Shown here piece by piece: positions 1 through 7,753 of a stretch of 64,000 nucleotides of DNA (the stretch's first letter is position 1; the number at the start of each line of letters is the position of its first letter). Under the pieces are notes generated by a model. It did no database searches, had not been told where the DNA came from, and saw nothing but the letters and a program-made list of their open reading frames with translations. A program made the position numbers and the translations under genes. The DNA is from RGIG4079 sp045576735 (GTDB taxonomy: Bacteria; Bacteroidota; Bacteroidia; Bacteroidales; Muribaculaceae): contig JAZNGZ010000001.1 of assembly GCA_045576735.1 (NCBI GenBank), positions 1-64,000 on the forward strand, in the 5' to 3' direction.

Positions 1-342
1 AAGGTCGGAATATACGCGACCTCCATAATAGTAGGCTACTGGAAGTAAATTATTGAAATCGTGATTTTCAAAATAGTTTATAACCGATAATATTGCCGAA
101 TCGGAAGTGTGAGCGATATACGCCTTATCGTTGGCTCTGATATTTAGTAGGTCGAAATAAAATTTGTTGTCATTACCCCAAAGGGAATCACGGTTGATAG
201 CATTGAGCATATCGATTGCACTGTCGGCATTAACTTCGGCAATTGAATCGATTTGTTGCAATTGTTGAAATTGCACACGCCCACTCTCGCCACAGGCGGT
301 GAGCAAGAGAATGGATAATATGATTGGTAGGAGGTGTTTCAT
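1..342 (-). CDS. TPR-type regulatory lipoprotein, 5' end only
   Basis: The first 114 codons of a minus-strand gene that runs off the left edge of the window. The start at 342 gives a hydrophobic signal ending in the lipobox LLTAC, so the protein is exported and lipid-anchored. The following helical text, with a segment close to AYYYGGRVYSDLG, resembles the TPR sensor part of large Bacteroidales regulators that often end in a coiled coil and a LuxR-type helix-turn-helix. That C-terminal part is not in the window, so the regulator call is inference. A promoter-like pair (TTG, 20 bp, TACATTTG) ends only about 5 bp before the start codon, which would leave almost no 5' leader. Confidence 0.6.
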   Translation of the reverse strand, partial: MKHLLPIILSILLLTACGESGRVQFQQLQQIDSIAEVNADSAIDMLNAINRDSLWGNDNKFYFDLLNIRANDKAYIAHTSDSAILSVINYFENHDFNNLLPVAYYYGGRVYSDL

Positions 343-346
343 CTTG

Positions 347-377
347 CAAATGTAACACATATTAAGAGTAATAGCAA
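347..377 (-). promoter_or_regulatory. Bacteroidota promoter for the TPR lipoprotein gene
   Basis: On the minus strand there is a TTG (377-375), a 20-bp spacer and TACATTTG (354-347), which fits TAnnTTTG. The -7 box sits 5 bp from the start codon at 342, implying a leaderless or nearly leaderless mRNA. Confidence 0.5.
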
Positions 378-400
378 GTGTATTATAATTTATCCTTGTT

Positions 401-1114
401 TTATAGGATATCTAATGTGAAAGGGGCATCTTCGTCGAGGGAGTAGTTGAGGAAGTCGTTGAGGGGTTTTAGTAGGGAGAATCGCTCGGCGGCAATTTCA
501 ACCCAAGCGGGGTCGCGGAAGAATGCTTCTTTACAAGAGCATAGACGGCCATATTCTTTGAGTTTTAATAACTTGGCTTGTGGGTGCTCTTTGTCCCAGC
601 CTTTGGGGACATTCTTAAGTGAGTCGCCAATCCACGAGGGGTAGTGCTTGAGGAGTGCGGGATTGTTGATTATTTCCTCAAATTCTTCGATATTGTCGAC
701 GATGGCATGGCGAAGTTTGTTGAGCATAGCCGAGTCGGGGCACCAGATGCCACCATACAGTCCCGAACCACCCCAAAGGTTTTCTTCGTCGATGCCCATG
801 TGCAAGTAGAACCCGGCACGATGCGCTTTGCGTCCCCACGGACTTATTGCAGCCGAGAAGAACGTTTTATAGGGCGATTTATCTTGCGAAAAACGAGTGT
901 CGCGATAGAAGCGATAGGCACACGAACGGGCCGATTGTGAGGCTAATTGAGGCTCCCACGCAGCCATGAGTGAAATCAATCGGTCGAGATCTTCCATCCA
1001 CATGGCTCGCAAATCGTCGTATTCGCCTTTGTGGGCGTGAAACCATTCGCGATAGTTGTTTGCCGCCACTTGGTGAAGGAAATCAAAGAGTCGATGGGTG
1101 TAGTATTGTGCCAT
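401..1114 (-). CDS. DUF2461 family protein
   Basis: A 237-residue cytoplasmic protein with no signal peptide. It matches the DUF2461 (TIGR02453) family, whose members begin with a segment like LFDFLxxLxxNNxREWFHxHK followed by a YRDTRFSxDKxPYKT block. Both are visible here: NNYREWFHAHK near residue 20 and YRDTRFSQDKSPYKT near residue 70. The length is usual for the family. No biochemical activity is established for it. The gene lies 7 bp downstream of the YjbR-like gene on the same strand, so the two are probably co-transcribed. Confidence 0.85.
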   Translation of the reverse strand: MAQYYTHRLFDFLHQVAANNYREWFHAHKGEYDDLRAMWMEDLDRLISLMAAWEPQLASQSARSCAYRFYRDTRFSQDKSPYKTFFSAAISPWGRKAHRAGFYLHMGIDEENLWGGSGLYGGIWCPDSAMLNKLRHAIVDNIEEFEEIINNPALLKHYPSWIGDSLKNVPKGWDKEHPQAKLLKLKEYGRLCSCKEAFFRDPAWVEIAAERFSLLKPLNDFLNYSLDEDAPFTLDIL

Positions 1115-1121
1115 GGGTGGG

Positions 1122-1475
1122 TTATTTTATGTTTAATTCGTCTTTTGTTTTGCGTGGAAGTTTTGCCACAACCAAGTCGTAGGAGTGAGCTACAAGCTCT
1201 TTAATGAACGAGTGAGATAGCGAGCCGGTGAGGTCGATTTGGTTCCAATGCTTTTTGTTCATGTGCCATGCCGCATTTATTTCGGGGTAGCGTTCACGCA
1301 GTTCGATGGCTCGCTCAGGGTCGCATTTCACCAATATGAAGTGTGGCTTTTCGAGGGGGTAGAGAGCAAACATTTTGCCCCCGACTTTAAACACAAGTGT
1401 AGAGTCGTCGAAGGGGAATGTGGCTTGGGCATAAGGAAATTCCATGCACATTGCATATACCTCTTCTGAGTTCAT
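1122..1475 (-). CDS. MmcQ/YjbR family protein
   Basis: A 117-residue protein of the MmcQ/YjbR (CyaY-like fold) family. Family features seen are the N-terminal MNSEEVYAMCMEFPYA, the ATFPFDDSTLVFKVGGKMFAL strand block and the late segment NKKHWNQIDL. The fold is described as DNA-binding-like, but the physiological role is unknown. It precedes the DUF2461 gene by a few bases and follows the DUF4834 gene by about 25 bp, so it probably belongs to the transcript that starts upstream of psd or to a downstream part of it. Confidence 0.85.
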   Translation of the reverse strand: MNSEEVYAMCMEFPYAQATFPFDDSTLVFKVGGKMFALYPLEKPHFILVKCDPERAIELRERYPEINAAWHMNKKHWNQIDLTGSLSHSFIKELVAHSYDLVVAKLPRKTKDELNIK

Positions 1476-1500
1476 TGTGTGATGTGGATTAGGGTGTTAG

Positions 1501-1842
1501 CTACTTGATTTCTTCCCACTCGGCATCGGTGATGAGAGGTTCATCTTTGACACGTGAAGATTTTTTTGAAGAGCCTTGGTGGGTATTGGCTGATGATTGT
1601 GTTGAGTCGTTCACCTCTTCAAAGTCGACATATTCGCCCATTGTTTTGCGGCGCTGACGTTTTTTCTGGCGACGTTGCCGCGATTCGTATTCCTGAGCTT
1701 GTTGCTGTTGTTGCTTATTAAATTCAGAGAAGGCTTTTTTAGCCGTCTTTTGAGCTACATAAATCTTCCACCCAAGTTTTATGACCGGGAATAAAAGGAA
1801 GAAAATTATCAAAAATATAAAAAACGTTCCAAAAGATGCCAT
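1501..1842 (-). CDS. DUF4834 family small membrane protein
   Basis: A 113-residue protein with one N-terminal membrane helix (about residues 5-25, FIFLIIFFLLFPVIKL), then a Gln- and Arg-rich charged tail. A short acidic C-terminus ends in ITDAEWEEIK. This layout is that of DUF4834, a Bacteroidota family of unknown function. The tail should lie in the cytoplasm by the positive-inside rule. It sits 41 bp after pssA in the same direction and is likely in the phospholipid operon. Confidence 0.8.
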   Translation of the reverse strand: MASFGTFFIFLIIFFLLFPVIKLGWKIYVAQKTAKKAFSEFNKQQQQQAQEYESRQRRQKKRQRRKTMGEYVDFEEVNDSTQSSANTHQGSSKKSSRVKDEPLITDAEWEEIK

Positions 1843-1883
1843 TTTTCAAAATAATAGATTGATAGATATAATGTAAATTGTTG

Positions 1884-2588
1884 TTATTTTATGTTTTTGC
1901 GAGAGAATACTGAGAGCAATATATATAAAGCAATCTCATAAGCCAATCCGCAAATACCAAAGAAAATAACAAATAAGATGGCTGCAAGGATTATAATGTA
2001 TCTCTTAATATTTTCTTTCAAATTGAGATTGTGGAACTTGAGAGAATACATTTTTATAGGAGCAACCATTAATAACGACATGATTATCAATGCAATGATT
2101 ACTGTTGTGTCGCCTGGGTATCCATATTCGTAGATTAATGCACTCGCACCAATCCAAAATATTGCGTTAGCAGGGATAGGTAAGCCAATAAAGGTGTCGG
2201 TTTGACGATCGTCGACATTGAAACGAGCAAGACGAATGGCCCCAAACACGGCAATCGCCAAGGCGGCATATGCCGAATACGATGCCTCATTGTGGAAAGT
2301 CATGGTGTTATACATGAGCATCGCCGGAGCAACGCCAAAGCTGATGAGGTCGGAGAGGGAGTCGAGTTCTTTGCCAATGTTTGATGTGGCATGAAGCAAA
2401 CGCGCTGCCGCACCATCGAAGAAGTCGAAAATGGCAGCTGCTCCAATGAGGATGTATACTAATTCATAGCCTTTGAAAACTCCGAAAGAATCTTGAGAAT
2501 GAAATGCGAAAATACAAGCTACGCAACCCGAGAGGAGGTTGAGACATGTAATGGCATTAGGTATATTGGCTTTGATTTTTTTAATCAT
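1884..2588 (-). CDS. pssA: CDP-diacylglycerol-serine O-phosphatidyltransferase
   Basis: An inner-membrane enzyme that joins serine to CDP-diacylglycerol to give phosphatidylserine, the precursor of phosphatidylethanolamine. The CDP-alcohol phosphotransferase signature is complete: D-x2-DG-x2-AR-x8-G-x3-D-x3-D, starting at DFFDGAAAR near residue 55. Several hydrophobic helices follow, ending in a hydrophobic C-terminal pair. The length of 234 residues is typical of the Bacteroidota enzyme. Its first codons overlap the last 8 bp of psd, so translation is probably coupled and the two steps of the pathway are made together. Confidence 0.93.
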   Translation of the reverse strand: MIKKIKANIPNAITCLNLLSGCVACIFAFHSQDSFGVFKGYELVYILIGAAAIFDFFDGAAARLLHATSNIGKELDSLSDLISFGVAPAMLMYNTMTFHNEASYSAYAALAIAVFGAIRLARFNVDDRQTDTFIGLPIPANAIFWIGASALIYEYGYPGDTTVIIALIIMSLLMVAPIKMYSLKFHNLNLKENIKRYIIILAAILFVIFFGICGLAYEIALYILLSVFSRKNIK

Positions 2589-3261
2589 TTTTTCGTGGTT
2601 TTAGACGAGCCACCTCGGTAATACCGCCAGTGGTGATGTCGCCTATTTTTACATTAATTTCAGTATCGAGAGGGAGATATAAATCGACACGAGAACCAAA
2701 TTTAATGAATCCCATGTGGTCTTCAATAGAGGCTTCATCGCCGGGTTGAGCATATGTCACAATGCGTCGAGCCATTGCACCTGCTACCTGGCGCATGAGT
2801 ATTTCTTGACCATCTTTAGTGCGAATTACTACGGTAGAGCGCTCATTTTCGGTGCTTGATTTAGGAAGGTATGCAGCCATGAAACGACCGGGGTGATGCT
2901 TAGAGAATACAACTTCGCCATCAACAGGGAACCAATTGGCATGCACATTGAAAATGCTCATGAACACCGATAGCTGAATTACCTCGCGATGTAGATATTC
3001 GTCTTCAAAGGTGCGCTCAAGAGCTACAACTTTGCCGTCGGCACTTGCTACCACTACATTTTCGCGATTTCCAGTGAAATTGCGACGTGGAGAACGGAAG
3101 AAATTAACAACGAGTAACCACAGGATTGACGATATCGCAGTGATAGTAATATTGAGGGCTAAACAATCCACATATAGCCATAAAGGGATATTGATTGCTA
3201 ATAAGACTATTAACAATATTATAATAATATTTGTTCCTTCGTGGTGGATTTTTACTCTCAT
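2581..3261 (-). CDS. psd: phosphatidylserine decarboxylase
   Basis: A 226-residue enzyme that decarboxylates phosphatidylserine to phosphatidylethanolamine. It belongs to the short family whose proenzyme self-cleaves at a Gly-Ser to create a pyruvoyl group. The cleavage motif KFGSRVD is seen near residue 190, and the conserved NVHANWFPVDGEV block near residue 105. Two hydrophobic segments at residues 10-50 anchor it to the inner membrane. It is first in an operon with pssA and has its own promoter about 30 bp upstream. Confidence 0.93.
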   Translation of the reverse strand: MRVKIHHEGTNIIIILLIVLLAINIPLWLYVDCLALNITITAISSILWLLVVNFFRSPRRNFTGNRENVVVASADGKVVALERTFEDEYLHREVIQLSVFMSIFNVHANWFPVDGEVVFSKHHPGRFMAAYLPKSSTENERSTVVIRTKDGQEILMRQVAGAMARRIVTYAQPGDEASIEDHMGFIKFGSRVDLYLPLDTEINVKIGDITTGGITEVARLKPRKND

Positions 3262-3290
3262 TGGGTAGTTTTAGTATTTATATCAATATG

Positions 3291-3322
3291 CAAAGATATA
3301 TTAAAAAATTAAGAAGTCCAAA
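3291..3322 (-). promoter_or_regulatory. Bacteroidota promoter for psd-pssA
   Basis: On the minus strand: TTTG (3322-3319), a 20-bp spacer, TATCTTTG (3298-3291). This matches the Bacteroidota sigma-A consensus and predicts a leader of about 23 nt before the psd start at 3261. Confidence 0.7.
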
Positions 3323-3364
3323 GAGAGAGGTAATTTTTTTAGAAAATGTATAGGAGAGGATATA

Positions 3365-3412
3365 AAAAAGAATGAGTAAAGAAACAAAATGTTTACTATT
3401 ACTCATTCTCCT
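3365..3412 (-). terminator. terminator downstream of tRNA-Asp
   Basis: The inverted repeat AGAATGAGTAA / TTACTCATTCT (3369-3379 and 3399-3409) is followed on the minus strand by a T-run. It lies just past the 3' end of the tRNA gene. Confidence 0.6.
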
Positions 3413-3422
3413 CTCTCCTCTG

Positions 3423-3496
3423 CGGTATGGACGGGACTCGAACCCGCGACCCCCTGCGTGACAGGCAGGTATTCTAACCAGCTGAACTACCACACC
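3423..3496 (-). tRNA. tRNA-Asp (GTC)
   Basis: A complete cloverleaf on the minus strand. The acceptor stem GGTGTGG pairs with CCATACC, with one G-U. The anticodon arm CCTGC-CTGTCAC-GCAGG reads GTC. The T arm has GGTTCGAGTCC. The discriminator is G and CCA is not encoded, as is usual in Bacteroidota. Confidence 0.95.
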
Positions 3497-3538
3497 AAAA
3501 TTTTGAGGTGCATAGCGGTTATTGCCGTTTTGCGAGTG

Positions 3539-3570
3539 CAAAGATAATACGAGTTTTTATTCTGTGCAAA
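3539..3570 (-). promoter_or_regulatory. promoter of tRNA-Asp
   Basis: Minus strand: TTTG (3570-3567), 20 bp, TATCTTTG (3546-3539), about 43 bp before the mature tRNA 5' end. Confidence 0.7.
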
Positions 3571-3676
3571 TATTTTTCAAAAAAAATGCGATTTTTTTCA
3601 AATTTCTTTGATTTGAGGTCTTGAAAAGGGTGTTTTTTTGAGAAATATAGATGAAAATCGTTTTAATTTATCAATG

Positions 3677-3717
3677 AAAAAATATCGGGCTGACTGTTTT
3701 GGCAACCCGATATTTTT
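3677..3717 (-). terminator. terminator of the AAA+ ATPase gene
   Basis: The arms AAAATATCGGG and CCCGATATTTT enclose a loop of about 17 nt, followed by T residues on the minus strand, 13 bp past the stop codon. Confidence 0.65.
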
Positions 3718-3729
3718 CAAAAAAAACTG

Positions 3730-5688
3730 TTAAAGTTGAAACCCGATGCGACGGTGGTTGGCAGAGGTGCAAATGGGTTTGGGAATGTCGCACTCCAAAA
3801 TCGTGGTAAGGTCGTTTGTGGAGCGGGTGTCGATGATGCGAGAGGCCATTGCCGGAATGATATTGGTTTGAATAAGGTTCATCACATGGCGGGCGTTGCC
3901 AAATGATTCGTTGCGTGAGAGGTAATCGGCGTTAAGTCGTAGTGACAACGCTTGTCGTGCCTCATTTGATAAGGTGTAATTGTTTTTGGCGAGATAGCTT
4001 TCGGCAATTTCCATCAACTCCGACTCGTTAAAGTCGTCAAACGTGTAAATGTTCGACTCGGGAATGCGTGATTTCAACCCGGGGTTGATTTCATAGAGGC
4101 GTTGGGTTTGTTGGGGATATCCCGCCAAAATCAACATCCAGTCGCGGTCGTTTTCGTCCGACAGCTTGGTGAGCAGTGTGTCGATAACATGTCGGCCGGG
4201 GTCGCGTGGGTCATGCTCGTCGAGGAGTTGGTAAGCCTCATCGATGAAGAGTATTCCTCCGCGCGCTTCCTCCAAAGCCTCCAAGGTGTTTTCGCATTCC
4301 GAACTATAGTATCGACCCAATAGAGAGGAGCGTTCACGCACTACTACATGCCCTTTCGATAGTAAGCCTGCATCGGCGAGCATCTGCCCCAATGCTTTGG
4401 CTACGGTGGTTTTGCCGGTGCCTGGCGAGCCTAAAAACATGGCGTGTAGTGGAATGTTGAAGGTGGGCAATCCATTGAGAGAGCGTAGTTTGGTGAAGTC
4501 GATGATTTTTTTGTAGCCATGAAGCTTCTCTTTTACCGACTTCAATCCGGTCAATTCGTCAAGATTTTCCCAACTGTTTTTGTGTTTCTTGGTGGGTTGA
4601 TACTTGTATGTGGTAAGTTTCCTTTTTGGGGGTTGGCTGTTAAAAAACGTATTGTCGTCATCGTCGCCCTTATCCCACGAGGTGTCGGCCATCTCTTCTT
4701 TATTAAGTTCAGCGGCCATCAAATCGAAAAAATCATCAATCAACTCATCGACGTTTTTAGGGTTGTAGTGTTTAATGGTGGAGTGGAAACGCTTTTCGCC
4801 ATCGATATGCTCGTAATTGTATAATGGCGAAAGGCCTTCGTTGGCATCTTTCCACATACCTTCTTTCTCCGTTTCAGAAGCGTTGAAAAGAAAACCGGCG
4901 ATAGGGGAGCCCAAAAGGCGGAGCTCGGCATAATGCACGCCTTTGTCGGCGAGAGAGAAGTGTTCTTTGACGAAAAACTCGTTTTTATTAAGGCCGGGCT
5001 CGTTTTCGTTTTCGATTTTAATCTCATGTTTATTGAAAGTGGGTGGTAGGATTGAGCTTTCGATATGTCCGTCGGGATAATGTAACATTATCTCAAGCTC
5101 TTGCATGAGAGGGGCGGAGGGGTCGAGTAGCGTGTAGCCGTGAAATGATATACATGGCCATGGGGTGAGCTTGGGGTTAATCTCGATGTAGCTCGTGCAT
5201 TTGCGAGAGATGAGAGCATCTTCGATTTTTAGCCCTTCGCATGGCATATCGGGGAACTCTGCCAAATCAAACACGCTGAATTCGTAGGCTCCTAAAGTGA
5301 TGTTTTCCGATTCGTTAAAAACTATCACTTTGAATTTGTCGAAGCTGTCGAAGTCGCTGTATTCAAAGGGGATTTCCTTTGTGTAGCTTTTAGAGGTTGT
5401 CGCTTTGGGCAGATAGGCGTAGAACGAGTCCTTTTGCAACTCTTTGCCGCTTGCCGCTTCAATAACCGTGATTGATATTTCTTGGCGTATGCCGGTTTTT
5501 TCGAGCCGCTCTTCGGTGGTTTCTTTGTGGAATGTTAAATCCACAAAGAGTAAGCAGGTATAAGTGTCGATGGGGAATACGTGTCGTTGGTTCCAATGCT
5601 TAGCCTTTAGTTCGGTGTCGAAGTCAAGCATTGTATTGAGGGGACAAATATTGAGGCTTGTCAAGTTTAGTCTTGTTGAATTTTTCAT
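3730..5688 (-). CDS. AAA+ ATPase with CbbX/SpoVK-like motor domain
   Basis: A 652-residue cytoplasmic protein. The C-terminal half is an AAA+ module of the CbbX/SpoVK type. Walker A GSPGTGKTT is near residue 420, Walker B GILFIDEAYQL near 480, and an arginine-finger segment GLKSRIPE follows. A short linking helix, LDELTGLKSVKEKLH, precedes it as in CbbX relatives. The N-terminal 340 residues are beta-rich, carry no recognised domain, and end in an acidic patch (GDDDD); they may bind the client or partner. The gene stands alone, with a terminator behind it and repeats in front, so context gives no client. CbbX-type motors remodel protein complexes, and remodelling is inferred here. Confidence 0.8.
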   Translation of the reverse strand: MKNSTRLNLTSLNICPLNTMLDFDTELKAKHWNQRHVFPIDTYTCLLFVDLTFHKETTEERLEKTGIRQEISITVIEAASGKELQKDSFYAYLPKATTSKSYTKEIPFEYSDFDSFDKFKVIVFNESENITLGAYEFSVFDLAEFPDMPCEGLKIEDALISRKCTSYIEINPKLTPWPCISFHGYTLLDPSAPLMQELEIMLHYPDGHIESSILPPTFNKHEIKIENENEPGLNKNEFFVKEHFSLADKGVHYAELRLLGSPIAGFLFNASETEKEGMWKDANEGLSPLYNYEHIDGEKRFHSTIKHYNPKNVDELIDDFFDLMAAELNKEEMADTSWDKGDDDDNTFFNSQPPKRKLTTYKYQPTKKHKNSWENLDELTGLKSVKEKLHGYKKIIDFTKLRSLNGLPTFNIPLHAMFLGSPGTGKTTVAKALGQMLADAGLLSKGHVVVRERSSLLGRYYSSECENTLEALEEARGGILFIDEAYQLLDEHDPRDPGRHVIDTLLTKLSDENDRDWMLILAGYPQQTQRLYEINPGLKSRIPESNIYTFDDFNESELMEIAESYLAKNNYTLSNEARQALSLRLNADYLSRNESFGNARHVMNLIQTNIIPAMASRIIDTRSTNDLTTILECDIPKPICTSANHRRIGFQL

Positions 5689-5802
5689 AATGATTACAGT
5701 TTTAATTTATAAAAGTTGTTTTTAAGTGAAAAAAGTGTGTAAGTGTTTGTATGATGCGATATTCGCGTCTTTGCAGACGCTTGAGAGTGGTGGGTAGTAA
5801 AC

Positions 5803-5865
5803 CCGGGGGTATCGCTTCGCACTACCCTCGGTTACTCATACACTTCGCTTTCCTGTGCTACGCAC
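5803..5865. repeat. 63-bp direct repeat, copy 1
   Basis: Starts with CCGGGGGTATCGCTTCGC and ends with CCTGTGCTACGCAC. It is nearly identical to the copy at 5894-5956, with a period of 91 bp. It contains small hairpins such as GCTTCGC and is probably a dispersed intergenic element of this genome. Confidence 0.75.
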
Positions 5866-5893
5866 GGCTGCTGAGATAGGATGTTTCCGCTAT

Positions 5894-5956
5894 CCGGGGG
5901 TATCGCTTCGCTCTAACCTCGGTTACTCATACACTTCGCTTTCCTGTGCTTTGCAC
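5894..5956. repeat. 63-bp direct repeat, copy 2
   Basis: Second copy of the element at 5803-5865, differing at a few positions (for example GCTCTAACC against GCACTACCC). Both copies are flanked by related GAGTGGTGGG sequences near 5784 and 5966. Confidence 0.75.
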
Positions 5957-6335
5957 GAGGTTGGGAGTGGTGGGCAGGGCTTACCACCATATATCGGGAG
6001 CCTTCTCCCGATGTGCGCAATTCCAAAATGTCAAAGTACGACAAGTCTACGGCATGTCGAAGTGTATCGACACACCAATGGCTGTCATCGTCTTTTTCTT
6101 TGATTTTTTAGTAGGGGGACAACAAGATTTCGCCCCTTTAACTCAAAATCAAAGGAGGCAATGTTGCCAATAGAAAGATTTGTAAATAGGGAATTGCGCC
6201 ATAGCTATTAAAAAAAGATTAAAATAGATTAAAACTGTAATAAAAAATTATTGATTTTTAGTGTGTAAAAATTGAGCTATTATCCGCATCGATGCAAAGG
6301 TAGAGATTGTTTTGATATTTGCAAAGAAAAAAGCA

Positions 6336-6376
6336 AAAAAAATACTGCCGAGGCTTTTTGCTCGACAGTATTTCTT
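6336..6376 (-). terminator. terminator of asnA
   Basis: On the minus strand, AATACTGTCGAG pairs with CTCGGCAGTATT around a short loop and is followed by T8. It lies about 25 bp past the asnA stop. Confidence 0.75.
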
Positions 6377-6400
6377 TTATGGATATGTTTTTATAGATGT

Positions 6401-7435
6401 TTAAATCAATTCAATGCCGGCTGCTTGGCATTGTGCAATTTGTTCTTCGGGCCAGATGCTGGCTTGCACTTCGCCCACATGGGCTTTTTGGAGGAGGAAC
6501 ATGCACAAGCGGCTTTGTCCTATACCTCCGCCAATCGAAGAGGGTAGCTCGCCGTTGAGCAACATTTGGTGGAAACGATATTGTGAGCGTTCTTCGCAGC
6601 CACGAGCTTTGAGCTGTTGCTTGAGTGACTCTGGCTCTACGCGTATTCCCATTGAAGATAGTTCAAATGGACATTCAAGGATGGGGTTCCAGAATATCAT
6701 ATCGCCGTTCAAACCGGTATATCCGTCGGAGTTGGGGGTAATCCAGTCGTCATAGTCGGGGGCGCGACCGTCGTGTGGTTCGCCGTTTGACAATGGATTG
6801 CCTATGCCAATGAGGAAGATTGCGCCATATTTCTTGGCTGCGGCAGCCTCGCGATCTTTGGCGTCAAGGTCGGGGAACTCTTGCAACAGTTCTTCGGCAT
6901 GTATAAATTTTATCTCTTCGGGAAGCACAGGTGTGATGTGTGGGAAACTGCGATAAATCATCTGCTCGGTTTCGCGCACAGCATTATATATCTTCACTAC
7001 GGTTTCTTTGAGATAATCGAGGGTGCGATCTTCGGGGGTGATGGTTTGTTCCCAGTCCCATTGGTCAACATATAGAGAGTGGAGATTGTCGAGATCCTCG
7101 CAAGCGCGAATGGCGTTCATGTCGGTGTAAAGACCATACCCGGGAGCGATGTCATATGCTCCGAGCTTGGTGCGTTTCCACTTTGCGAGAGAGTGAACCA
7201 CTTCGGCAGGGCTGTTATTCATACATTGGATATTAAACGTAACCGCTTTTTCGATGCCGTTGAGGTCGTCGTTGAGACCGGTGCCCGATAAAACGAATAG
7301 CGGAGCAGTGACACGGCGCAAGTTAAGAGCCGTAGCCAATTTTTCTTGGAAAGCCTCCTTGATGTCTTTAATAGCCACCTCGGTGGTTTCGGGGAGGAGC
7401 TTACGTTTGTATTTCTTTGGTATGATAAGAGCCAT
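6401..7435 (-). CDS. asnA: aspartate-ammonia ligase
   Basis: A cytoplasmic enzyme that makes asparagine from aspartate, ammonia and ATP. It belongs to the class II aminoacyl-tRNA-synthetase-like fold. The whole 344-residue chain follows AsnA: the start IIPKKYKRKLLPETTEVAI, then NGIEKAVTFNI, LYVDQWDWE, and the class II motif-3 segment GGGIGQSRLCMFLL near the C-terminus. The length is close to that of E. coli AsnA. It is a single-gene transcript with its own promoter and terminator. Neighbours are unrelated to nitrogen metabolism. Confidence 0.96.
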   Translation of the reverse strand: MALIIPKKYKRKLLPETTEVAIKDIKEAFQEKLATALNLRRVTAPLFVLSGTGLNDDLNGIEKAVTFNIQCMNNSPAEVVHSLAKWKRTKLGAYDIAPGYGLYTDMNAIRACEDLDNLHSLYVDQWDWEQTITPEDRTLDYLKETVVKIYNAVRETEQMIYRSFPHITPVLPEEIKFIHAEELLQEFPDLDAKDREAAAAKKYGAIFLIGIGNPLSNGEPHDGRAPDYDDWITPNSDGYTGLNGDMIFWNPILECPFELSSMGIRVEPESLKQQLKARGCEERSQYRFHQMLLNGELPSSIGGGIGQSRLCMFLLQKAHVGEVQASIWPEEQIAQCQAAGIELI

Positions 7436-7464
7436 AATTATGCTTTAATTTCAAGTTTGGACTG

Positions 7465-7497
7465 CAAAGATAGTACAAATTTCTTGAATAACGCAAA
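7465..7497 (-). promoter_or_regulatory. promoter of asnA
   Basis: Minus strand: TTTG (7497-7494), 21 bp, TATCTTTG (7472-7465). The predicted leader is about 23 nt. Confidence 0.65.
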
Positions 7498-7597
7498 TTT
7501 TTCTTGCAAAATGATATAAATTTTATGTTTTTCGCTGTCTAACTGCACAAAAATCGCATAAATATCCTCTCAGATTGAAAAATAATTTGGAGCGAAA

Positions 7598-7638
7598 CAA
7601 AACGACTGCCTAACTTTTGTTGTTAGACAGTCGTTTGC
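7598..7638 (-). terminator. hairpin downstream of the leucine-rich repeat gene
   Basis: CGACTG and CAGTCG arms, extended by CTAAC/GTTAG, enclose a short loop, with T residues following on the minus strand. It is about 115 bp past the stop of the BspA-like gene, beyond the dispersed repeat. Confidence 0.5.
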
Positions 7639-7650
7639 TATTAGGTATTA

Positions 7651-7725
7651 ACCCCCTCCCGGCTTACGGGGGAGAGTTAATTCATAATTAACTCGGTCAA
7701 GCCTCGTTGAGCCCTTTGGTGCTCC
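7651..7725. repeat. dispersed intergenic repeat, copy A
   Basis: Begins CCCCCTCCCGGCTTACGGGG and continues through AACTCGGTCAAGCCTCG to GAGCCCTTTGGTGCTC. A close copy is at 10049-10115 and a partial, inverted copy at 37140-37171. It contains short hairpins (CTCCCGGCTTACGGGGGAG). Confidence 0.7.
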
Positions 7726-7753
7726 CAACTTTCAAATTTCTACTCCTTTTCTC

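Larger units (their letters stand above)
5689..6335. other. gene-free stretch with repeats
   Basis: About 650 bp between the AAA+ gene and the asnA terminator. It holds a pair of 63-bp direct repeats (listed separately). Short inverted segments such as ATCGGGAG/CTCCCGAT near 5994-6014 and GTCGAAGTGTATCGACAC near 6056 follow, then AT-rich DNA. Open frames here lack start signals and family features and were not called as genes. Confidence 0.6.

Noticed and set aside
3278..3541. Open frame over the tRNA-Asp gene
   Set aside because: It spans the tRNA and its promoter; the protein has no recognisable features.
5855..6173. Two overlapping plus-strand open frames in the repeat region
   Set aside because: They read through the 63-bp repeat and short inverted segments, lack a promoter and ribosome site, and resemble no family.
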